A DNA stretch of 5,808 bases from an uncultured Propionibacteriaceae bacterium (GTDB lineage: Bacteria > Actinomycetota > Actinomycetes > Propionibacteriales > Propionibacteriaceae), in NCBI GenBank assembly GCA_947038745.1, contig CAMQXE010000093.1:1-5808 (forward strand), given 5' to 3'. This document shows positions 1-5,290 of this stretch, piece after piece. Positions within the stretch are counted from its first letter, which is position 1, and the number at the start of each line of letters is the position of its first letter. Below the pieces are notes generated by a model. That model saw nothing but the letters and a program-made list of their open reading frames with translations, did not search any database and had not been told where the DNA came from. A program made the position numbers and the translations under genes.

Positions 1-86
1 CTTTCGACCAGATAATCACCCAAACCGGGGCCTGGTCGAGAGCACCCATCTAGGTTCCTCGATGTCAGGTCCAGAATGGATCTCGC
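1..86. other. Left-edge region upstream of the GDT1-family gene
   Basis: No complete gene fits here. Bases 1-11 and 32-42 form an imperfect 11-bp inverted repeat (core CGACCAG / CTGGTCG, one G-T pair) around a 20-nt loop. No T-run follows it on the + strand, so it does not look like a finished intrinsic terminator. Two short open stretches run off the edge. A + strand frame ends in TAG at 51-53 and could be the tail of an upstream gene. A - strand ATG at 47-49 has a GAGG (57-60) seven bases upstream and could be the start of a divergent gene. The window cannot decide between them. Confidence 0.4.
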
Positions 87-668
87 ATGTCAGCCTTTTG
101 GCTTTCGTTAGGCCTTATTTTTCTTGCCGAGCTTGGTGATAAGAGCCAGCTACTCGCATTGACGTTCGCTACCCGTTACAAAGCCCGCTACGTCATCTTG
201 GGGATCTTTGGCGCGACATTACTGGTCCATCTTGCATCGGTAGCTATCGGTTGTCTTATCGGTACCGCGTTTGAGTCCTATCAATCTGGCATAGCTATTG
301 CTGCTGGCTTGCTCTTTCTTGGGTTTGCGTTGTGGACGCTTCGCGGCGACAAGCTAAGCGAAGCAGAAGCGGAAAAGGCGATCACCGCCAGAGGGGCAGC
401 AATCTTCGCTGTGGGAGTAGCGTTCTTCCTGGCTGAGCTTGGTGATAAAACTATGTTGGCTACCATCACCCTTGCCATGAAAAATCAGTGGATCGGAGTC
501 TGGATTGGCTCCACCGTGGGCATGGTGGCAGCCGACGCGCTTGCCATTCTCTTGGGGACATTACTGGGCAAACATCTACCGGAGCGAGTCGTCAAAATAG
601 GGGCTGCAATCTTGTTCGCTATTTTCGGCACACTATTGATCCTCGAAGGATCAGGAGTTTTGGGCTAA
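87..668 (+). CDS. GDT1/TMEM165 (UPF0016) family membrane cation exporter, probably Mn2+
   Basis: A 193-aa polytopic inner-membrane protein. The family's signature, E-x-G-D-(K/R)-(S/T) inside a hydrophobic helix, occurs twice: ELGDKS at residues 15-20 and ELGDKT at 117-122. This gives the two-repeat architecture expected of GDT1 proteins. About six membrane segments can be read, roughly at residues 3-25, 35-60, 67-86, 104-128, 135-160 and 168-188, with a short charged linker around 87-103. Family members move Mn2+ and/or Ca2+ across membranes; in bacteria the best supported role is Mn2+ export. The acidic residues E15, D18, E117 and D120 would form the ion site. The length matches compact bacterial members. 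The ATG at 87 has only a weak GGA (78-80) six bases upstream. The gene converges on the DedA gene. Specificity for Mn2+ is inference from family knowledge. Confidence 0.9.
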   Translation: MSAFWLSLGLIFLAELGDKSQLLALTFATRYKARYVILGIFGATLLVHLASVAIGCLIGTAFESYQSGIAIAAGLLFLGFALWTLRGDKLSEAEAEKAITARGAAIFAVGVAFFLAELGDKTMLATITLAMKNQWIGVWIGSTVGMVAADALAILLGTLLGKHLPERVVKIGAAILFAIFGTLLILEGSGVLG

Positions 669-1390
669 GAGAGTTCGGTGCTAGTCCACGCTGAGCGCTG
701 GCTGGGACGTCTGGAGTTGCGCACCGCGATGATCGCATGCTGGAGTCGACGCTCGGCAAGCTGATAATGCCCGCTAGATCGACGGGCACGCAAGGCGGTC
801 ATGATCTTGTCCACGATGACACCGATGACAAGCCCGACGGCGATACCGACGATGACCCCAAGTAGCGGGCGACGACCAAAAACAGAGCCGGATGCGATCC
901 CGATAGCGAAGGCAAAGTGGGCCCACACCATCGTCGAGATGATGTCGGCGACGATAAATCGGCGCCAAGGGAAACGTAGCGAGCCGGCTCCTATCATGGC
1001 TAATACCCGCCAGCCAGGAATGAACCGTGCGGTGATGAGTAGTTCCGCGCCGCGCCGTTCCACCATCTTCTTGGCTTTCCAGACCCGGATACGCCCTTTA
1101 TCGCTGCGGAAGAAACGCTCCAAGCGGAATAATCGACCGATCCAGTAAGCGGTGTTGTCTCCCATTAGCGCGCCAAGAACCGCACACGGCAAGAGGAAAT
1201 ACCATTGCACGTTGCCGTGCCCGAAACACAACGCCGCCATCGCGATGATGATGGACTCACTGGGTAGCGGTGGGAAGAACCCATCTAGCCAGCACAACAT
1301 CGTCGTAGCCAGATAGGTCCACCATTCGCCAGCATGACGAAGAAGAACCTCCTGAATCTGGTCAAAATGCGACATGATGTTTCCCATCAT
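665..1390 (-). CDS. DedA / SNARE-associated (VTT domain) family membrane protein
   Basis: A 241-aa polytopic membrane protein. DedA hallmarks appear in order: an acidic, proline-rich re-entrant segment ([12 protein letters not shown], residues 35-46, with D36 and E45), [10 protein letters not shown] (77-86), and ARFIPGWR (121-128). R122 and R128 correspond to the paired arginines essential in E. coli YqjA/YghB. Further membrane segments lie near 145-172 and 176-195, followed by an Arg-rich, probably cytoplasmic tail (about 201-241). DedA proteins are proton-dependent envelope transporters, and some recycle undecaprenyl phosphate; which subfamily this is cannot be told here. The start at 1390 overlaps the map stop as ATGA, suggesting translational coupling. 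An in-frame ATG at 1375 with GGGA six bases upstream (1382-1385) may be the true start and would remove five residues. The stop codon overlaps that of the convergent GDT1 gene. Confidence 0.9.
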   Translation of the reverse strand: MMGNIMSHFDQIQEVLLRHAGEWWTYLATTMLCWLDGFFPPLPSESIIIAMAALCFGHGNVQWYFLLPCAVLGALMGDNTAYWIGRLFRLERFFRSDKGRIRVWKAKKMVERRGAELLITARFIPGWRVLAMIGAGSLRFPWRRFIVADIISTMVWAHFAFAIGIASGSVFGRRPLLGVIVGIAVGLVIGVIVDKIMTALRARRSSGHYQLAERRLQHAIIAVRNSRRPSQRSAWTSTELS

Positions 1391-2235
1391 GGCAGCGTCA
1401 AAATCTCCGCACCATCAGCGGTGACAACGATCGTGTGCTCAAACTGGGCCACGCGCGACTTATCAGCGGTTACCACTGTCCAGCCGTCATCCCAGACATT
1501 GGAATCTTGGCTCCCCAAGCACAGCATTGGCTCAACAGTGAACGTCATGCCAGTCTCGATGACGTCATCAAAGCGCGGATCATCGGTGTGGGGAATGATG
1601 AGCCCAGAGTGGAACGCGGTATGGACACCATGCCCGGTGTAATCTCGAACCACGCCGTACCCAAAACGCTTGGCATACATCTCAATGACGCGACCGATGG
1701 CATTGACCTGACGGCCAGGCATAATGGCGCGAATACCGCGCAACATGGCTTCTTCAGTGCGTTCGGTCAGCAGCCGTGATGGTTCATCGACGTCACCACA
1801 AAAGAAGGTGCCGCAGTTATCGCCGTGGACGCCATTGATATAGGCAGTGACATCGATCTTGACTAGATCGCCATCTTCTAGCGGACGCATATCAGGAATA
1901 CCGTGACAGATCACCTCATTGACGCTGGTGCAGGCCGACTTTGGGAAGCCTCGGTAACCCAGCGTCGAGGGATAGGCGCCGTTATCGCACATGAACTCAT
2001 GGGCAACGCGGTCAAGCTCGTCGGTTGTTACTCCTGGAGCGATAGCGTCGGCTGCTGCAAATTTGGCTCCGGCTGCGATCTTTGCAGCGATCCGCATCTT
2101 CTCGATGGTTTCAGCAGTCTGAATGGCTGGCCCATTGTATGGAGTTGGGGCTTTACGGCCAACGTACTCAGGACGAACAATGGCTGCGGGTACTGCACGC
2201 ACGGGGGACTGGGGAAACGCTCGAATCTCACTCAC
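1387..2235 (-). CDS. map: Type I methionine aminopeptidase
   Basis: A 282-aa cytosolic metalloprotease that removes the initiator Met from nascent proteins. The pita-bread fold's five metal ligands can be placed: D128 (KIDV), D139 (HGDNCGTF), H202 (TGHGVH), E235 (TVEP) and E266 (QFEH). Catalytic or substrate-contacting histidines are H111 (CHGIP) and H209 (AFHS). The N-terminal ~40 residues, with scattered prolines (P8, P11, P16, P22) and the RPEYVG segment, are the extension of actinobacterial long-form enzymes, resembling M. tuberculosis MapB. The start is a GTG at 2233-2235 without an obvious Shine-Dalgarno; keeping it preserves the family-typical extension. The gene faces away from the SPOR/glnA2 pair and probably shares a transcript with the downstream DedA gene through the 4-base ATGA overlap. 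All catalytic residues are intact. Confidence 0.97.
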   Translation of the reverse strand: MSEIRAFPQSPVRAVPAAIVRPEYVGRKAPTPYNGPAIQTAETIEKMRIAAKIAAGAKFAAADAIAPGVTTDELDRVAHEFMCDNGAYPSTLGYRGFPKSACTSVNEVICHGIPDMRPLEDGDLVKIDVTAYINGVHGDNCGTFFCGDVDEPSRLLTERTEEAMLRGIRAIMPGRQVNAIGRVIEMYAKRFGYGVVRDYTGHGVHTAFHSGLIIPHTDDPRFDDVIETGMTFTVEPMLCLGSQDSNVWDDGWTVVTADKSRVAQFEHTIVVTADGAEILTLP

Positions 2236-2314
2236 AAGGCCAGTCTAGACGGCACAATGTTACTCAGCCCAGGAAGCGCAACAGATAACGAAGTAGATAA
2301 GGGGAAGATTACGC
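2236..2314. promoter_or_regulatory. Divergent intergenic region between map and the SPOR-like gene
   Basis: These 79 bases must hold the start signals for both divergent units. I see no convincing -35/-10 pair. On the - strand, TAACAT (2257-2262) is a 4/6 match to a -10 for map, but its -35 is poor. On the + strand, TAGATA (2294-2299) is -10-like but lies too close to the start codon. A perfect 8-bp palindrome, GTCTAGAC, sits at 2243-2250, a few bases from the map GTG. Its meaning is unknown and it could be chance. Confidence 0.5.
2299..2306 (+). promoter_or_regulatory. Ribosome binding site of the SPOR-like gene
   Basis: AAGGGGAA lies eight bases before the ATG at 2315. It is one of the clearest Shine-Dalgarno-like sites in the window. 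It supports the 82-residue reading frame as a real gene and fixes its start. Confidence 0.7.
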
Positions 2315-2563
2315 ATGGATCTGGAGAAGAAGTACTACTGGAGCCTGACCCGGCACTGCGTTGTTGGCGAAGGTGAGGAGAAAGCCGAAAATCGGCTTGG
2401 TCCTTACGCTAGTGAGAAGGAAGCTGCTGCTGCGCTTCAGCGGGTACATGAGCGCAATGAAAAGTGGGATACGGACCCGGCTTTCACTGACCCTGAAGAA
2501 GATGATGATGACCTTTATCGTTTCGACGGTAGCCCGAAACGAGACCCTGAAACCGATAAATAA
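2315..2563 (+). CDS. Small SPOR-like domain protein, upstream partner of glnA2
   Basis: An 82-aa soluble, acidic protein. The N-terminal part (KYYWSLTRH, residues 5-13) reads like a beta strand. It is followed by the motif NRLGPY (27-32) and an Ala-rich helix (about 34-50, EKEAAAALQRVHERNE), the pattern of short actinobacterial proteins annotated as SPOR-domain containing. The C-terminus is strongly acidic (DPEEDDDD around 59-66) and probably disordered. There is no signal peptide or membrane segment, so it should be cytosolic, unlike classical septal SPOR proteins that bind denuded peptidoglycan. Recurrence of such genes next to map and glnA in actinobacteria is recalled from family knowledge, not tested here. 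Its function is unknown. It lies 59 bases before glnA2 on the same strand, so co-transcription is likely. Confidence 0.8.
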   Translation: MDLEKKYYWSLTRHCVVGEGEEKAENRLGPYASEKEAAAALQRVHERNEKWDTDPAFTDPEEDDDDLYRFDGSPKRDPETDK

Positions 2564-2578
2564 GCAGGATCGTTATTG

Positions 2579-2592
2579 CGGGTAGTAACCCG
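2579..2592 (+). other. Small GC-rich hairpin between the SPOR-like gene and glnA2
   Basis: CGGGT (2579-2583) pairs with ACCCG (2588-2592) around an AGTA tetraloop. No T-run follows, so it is not a standard terminator. It overlaps the GlnR-box-like sequence, so the dyad may reflect protein binding or RNA structure, or be chance. Confidence 0.3.
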
Positions 2593-2600
2593 GCTGAAAC
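2585..2600 (+). promoter_or_regulatory. GlnR-box-like operator upstream of glnA2
   Basis: GTAAC (2585-2589), six bases, then GAAAC (2596-2600) is an exact match to the core GlnR box described in Streptomyces and relatives (gTnAc-N6-GaAAc). A second GAAAC follows at 2603-2607. The site lies in the gap before glnA2, ending 22 bases from its ATG. GlnR is the global nitrogen regulator of many actinobacteria and controls glutamine synthetase genes. The position near the start codon suits a repressor or a nearby promoter better than classical upstream activation. Whether this organism encodes GlnR is not known from the window. Confidence 0.5.
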
Positions 2601-2622
2601 ATGAAACTGGCACAGTAGTGTC

Positions 2623-3960
2623 ATGAATCGTCAGACTGAGTACGTCATCCGGGCTATGGAAGAGCGCGACGTTCGCTACGTTCGGCTCTGGTTCACCGAT
2701 GTTTTGGGCTTTCTTAAGACGGTAGCCATCGCACCTGCTGAGTTGGAAGCAGCCTTCGCTGAAGGCGTAGGCTTTGACGGCTCTGCGATTGAGGGATTCG
2801 CGCGCGTCGTTGAGTCTGACATGGTGGCGCACCCCGATCCTTCGACATTCCAGTTGTTGCCGTGGCGTCGTGACGATGAGACCACTGCGCGGATGTTTTG
2901 CGACATTACATTGCCCGACGGTTCTGCGTCGCTGTCTGATCCGCGTCAGGTATTAAAGCGGACTCTTGCCAAGGCTAGTGCTATGGGATTCACCTTCTAT
3001 ACCCACCCCGAGATCGAGTTTTTCCTGCTGGAAAAGAACTTTGAGCCAGGGCGTCCGCCGACTCCAATAGACCAGGGCGGCTATTTTGACCATACTTTCC
3101 CTGAGGCTGGTTCAGGTTTCCGCCGCCGGGCAATTAGCGCGCTCGAAGCAATGGGTATTTCGGTGGAGTTCAGCCACCATGAAGGTGCACCGGGCCAGCA
3201 TGAGATTGATCTGCGCTATGCCGACGCTTTAACTACGGCAGATAACATCATGACGTTCCGGATGGCGGTAAAAGAGGTAGCACTGCGTGAAGGTATTTAC
3301 GCCAGCTTCATGCCCAAGCCGTTCACGGAGTATCCAGGCTCGGCTATGCACACGCATATGTCGCTTTTTGAAGGGGAGCGCAACGCCTTCTTCGACGCCA
3401 GCGATGAGTACCGGCTCTCCACGGTGGGTAAGCAATTTATCGCTGGTATTTTGACTCATGCTCGCGAGATTAATGCTGTCACAAATCAATGGGTCAATAG
3501 CTATAAGCGGTTAGCTGGTGGTGGCGAAGCGCCTGCCCATGTGTGCTGGGGGCGTCATGCGCGGTCGGCCTTGGTGCGCGTACCGATGGCAAATCCGAAT
3601 AAGGATTCGTCGGCGCGTATTGAGTTGCGGTCTATTGATTCGGCAGCGAACCCGTATCTGGCCTATGCCATGGCTTTGGCGGCCGGGCTAAAGGGTATTG
3701 AAGAGGGGTATGAGCTAGGTGCCCCTTGCGACAGTGACGTCACGGCGCTTAGTGATCGTGAACGTCGGGCCCTCGGTATTGACAAACTCCCGACGAACTT
3801 GGGTGAAGCTGTTGCGGTGATGGAGACGTCAGAACTTGTCGCTGAAACCTTGGGTGAGCCAGTATTCGATTACTTCTTGCGTAATAAGCGAGCAGAGTTT
3901 GAGGCGTATCGACGGCAAGTTACTCAGCTTGAGCTAGAGAAGCTACTGCCGGCGCTATAG
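2623..3960 (+). CDS. glnA2: Type I glutamine synthetase, GlnA2 subgroup
   Basis: A 445-aa ATP-dependent glutamate-amine ligase, forming glutamine from glutamate and ammonia or, in some GlnA2/GlnA3 enzymes, gamma-glutamyl-polyamines. Type I signatures in order: FDGSAIEGF (51-59), EIEFF metal ligands E130 and E132, HHEGAPGQHE (185-194) with E187 and E194, MHTHMSL (242-248) with H243, NSYKRL (292-297), the flap-loop Glu E302 (GGGEAP), and RIELR (332-336). The LAGGGEAP and VCWGRHARSALVRVP segments resemble M. tuberculosis GlnA2 more than classical GlnA1 (VPGYEAP). At the usual adenylylation site the sequence is DVTAL (372-376), with Thr instead of Tyr, so control by GlnE is unlikely. Length is typical for GlnA2 (446 aa in M. 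tuberculosis). The ATG at 2623 lacks a clear Shine-Dalgarno but matches the family N-terminus. It probably forms an operon with the SPOR-like gene and has a GlnR-box-like site upstream. Confidence 0.95.
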   Translation: MNRQTEYVIRAMEERDVRYVRLWFTDVLGFLKTVAIAPAELEAAFAEGVGFDGSAIEGFARVVESDMVAHPDPSTFQLLPWRRDDETTARMFCDITLPDGSASLSDPRQVLKRTLAKASAMGFTFYTHPEIEFFLLEKNFEPGRPPTPIDQGGYFDHTFPEAGSGFRRRAISALEAMGISVEFSHHEGAPGQHEIDLRYADALTTADNIMTFRMAVKEVALREGIYASFMPKPFTEYPGSAMHTHMSLFEGERNAFFDASDEYRLSTVGKQFIAGILTHAREINAVTNQWVNSYKRLAGGGEAPAHVCWGRHARSALVRVPMANPNKDSSARIELRSIDSAANPYLAYAMALAAGLKGIEEGYELGAPCDSDVTALSDRERRALGIDKLPTNLGEAVAVMETSELVAETLGEPVFDYFLRNKRAEFEAYRRQVTQLELEKLLPAL

Positions 3961-3964
3961 CGGT

Positions 3965-5191
3965 TTAGCGGGGGCCGGGGAACCACGCGATACTGCTTAT
4001 GCCAAGTCGATTATGGAGATCCCAGTCAATGGTTTGCCTTGGGATGATATCGGTTTTTGTATTAAAGTCATGGACTAATATCTGGATATTCCTTTTTGGG
4101 CCTTGGATTGCCACAGCAAGAATGCCATTCTTGAACGAAGCACTTTCAATATAGACTCCGGATTTCCCTACCCCGGTGAGCTGCATTTCGGTGCGCATTT
4201 CGGTGCCGTCAAGTGTACTTGAAAGAACTAATCCGGTGCTAGTGATCCACCATAGGCGAGAATTGTATATCTCAGTGGCGTAGGTATATAGATTACCATC
4301 ATCAAGATCAATATGTGACGATTCAAAAATAATATCAGGGAGACGCTGCCCTGTGGTGGTAATTCTCACTAGTGCTAGCTGTTTTGGTTGGTCATTTTGT
4401 CGCACTAGCGTCGGCAGATAAAGTACATCGTTGTGGCAAACTGTAGGGCGCGTGGTGAGGTCGAAGGCAGAGCCTGGATTGATGGCGACCTGACCTCCTG
4501 TTGCTTCATCCCAGATGTACTGTATTGGATTGTCGCCAGCGGCTGCTGTAGCTGGTGCATTATTCGTGGTAAGCACATCGACAATGGCGTAGGCAGTCTC
4601 ATCGCAGATAGTAACCGTTCCAATGTATGCGGGAATGATTGCTCTTTTTTTGTTTGTTTCCTGCATGGAGTATTCGTAACCAGTGGCTCCTCTGTGTCCG
4701 CTATTGAACCAAAAGATATTCCTACTTGTGGATTGTGCTGCAGGGCCACCATATAGCTCATCTCGTGCTAGTGATTTCCTGGCGACCCCGGCTTTTGTTA
4801 TCTCAATGATCTCATTCTCTTCAGTCCATGAAATTAGGTCTGCTGTAACAAGGGTCTCCGCATGAAGCTGCCCGTCTGTAGCATTTTTATTGATAACAGT
4901 TCCATGGGTATCAATAAAAAGTGTTTCACCAAATCTAGCGGGGCCAAAAGGGTGATGGTCAGATGTTGGTGAAATGCGAACAACTGCAACGGGCTGTGTA
5001 GGTAAGGCTGTGAGTTCCGGTAAAGACCGAAGATGGTAGCTCCCTGATGCGGCGCATAGGCTAAGCAAGCCAGATAGTACAAGAACCCGGCGAAGTCTGC
5101 GATGCTGTCGTTGTGGATTCTTTGCCGCGGGTGCATGTGTTTCCACTGCCTTCTTGGCAGAAGATACTGGGCCAACCTGTGATGCCGGCAT
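3965..5191 (-). CDS. Unrecognised membrane-anchored or exported protein, possibly beta-propeller-like
   Basis: I do not recognise this 408-aa protein. It begins with a ~35-residue basic, Ala/Pro-rich cytoplasmic stretch, then a hydrophobic segment (about 36-50) that could anchor it in the membrane or act as a long signal peptide. The rest (about 55-408) is polar and rich in predicted short beta strands with turn motifs, such as FIDTHGTVI (92-100), LWWITSTG (313-320) and ILAVAIQG (357-364). These recall WD/YVTN-like beta-propellers, but no diagnostic repeat is clear. Cys46 in the membrane segment lacks a good lipobox; C196 and C252 could pair outside the cell. The frame is intact. The gene is AT-richer than its neighbours (three hand-counted 60-base lines gave 35-48% GC, against 67% for one glnA2 line), hinting at transfer or relaxed selection. 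It has its own promoter and a GGAG site six bases before the ATG. It ends 4 bases from the glnA2 stop. Confidence 0.8.
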   Translation of the reverse strand: MPASQVGPVSSAKKAVETHAPAAKNPQRQHRRLRRVLVLSGLLSLCAASGSYHLRSLPELTALPTQPVAVVRISPTSDHHPFGPARFGETLFIDTHGTVINKNATDGQLHAETLVTADLISWTEENEIIEITKAGVARKSLARDELYGGPAAQSTSRNIFWFNSGHRGATGYEYSMQETNKKRAIIPAYIGTVTICDETAYAIVDVLTTNNAPATAAAGDNPIQYIWDEATGGQVAINPGSAFDLTTRPTVCHNDVLYLPTLVRQNDQPKQLALVRITTTGQRLPDIIFESSHIDLDDGNLYTYATEIYNSRLWWITSTGLVLSSTLDGTEMRTEMQLTGVGKSGVYIESASFKNGILAVAIQGPKRNIQILVHDFNTKTDIIPRQTIDWDLHNRLGISSIAWFPGPR

Positions 5192-5197
5192 GAGGGG

Positions 5198-5201
5198 CTC
5201 C
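5198..5201 (-). promoter_or_regulatory. Ribosome binding site of the 408-aa gene
   Basis: Read on the - strand, GGAG lies six bases before the ATG (5189-5191). It fixes this start over later internal Met codons and supports the gene being translated. Confidence 0.6.
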
Positions 5202-5223
5202 GTACGTAATGTTAGTTATTACG

Positions 5224-5254
5224 ATTATCTAATTAGCATAGGCGGGCATGTCAA
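5224..5254 (-). promoter_or_regulatory. Sigma70-type promoter for the 408-aa gene
   Basis: On the - strand a perfect TTGACA (5249-5254) is followed by TAGATAAT (5224-5231). The -10 can be read as TAGATA with a 17-base spacer or as GATAAT (5/6 match) with a 19-base spacer. The surrounding 100-base gap is AT-rich, as expected for a promoter. It lies about 30-60 bases before the ATG, so the gene should be transcribed independently of the SCP-like gene upstream. Confidence 0.6.
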
Positions 5255-5290
5255 GGAAATACTCATACTTCTTCTGTCCTTGGCTTAACA

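Noticed and set aside
1..86. yybP-ykoY Mn2+ riboswitch in front of the GDT1 gene
   Set aside because: The conserved GGGGAGUAG and CAUCAACAC-like loop sequences are not visible in the 86 bases present, and the left side is cut off, so there is no support for the call.
1903..2376. A 157-aa + strand open frame opposite the map N-terminus
   Set aside because: It lies antisense to a gene with all catalytic motifs, overlaps the SPOR-like start in another frame, and shows no recognisable protein features.
2579..2592. Intrinsic terminator or attenuator between the SPOR-like gene and glnA2
   Set aside because: The stem is only 5 bp and no T-run follows. It is kept only as a low-confidence structural note.
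4405..4761. A 118-aa - strand reading frame inside the 408-aa gene, and possible slippage at the A7 run (4645-4651)
   Set aside because: The main frame is intact across the run, the heptamer does not fit a canonical -1 slippery pattern, and the alternative frame gives a low-complexity, non-protein-like sequence.
3971..5191. Lipoprotein assignment for the 408-aa protein based on Cys46
   Set aside because: The residue before Cys46 is Leu, not Gly/Ala/Ser, and the preceding N-terminal region is too long for a normal lipoprotein signal.
5255..5290. Terminator after the SCP-like gene (AAGGA...TCCTT inverted repeat on the - strand)
   Set aside because: It has only 5 bp, a weak stem, a ~19-base loop and no T-run.
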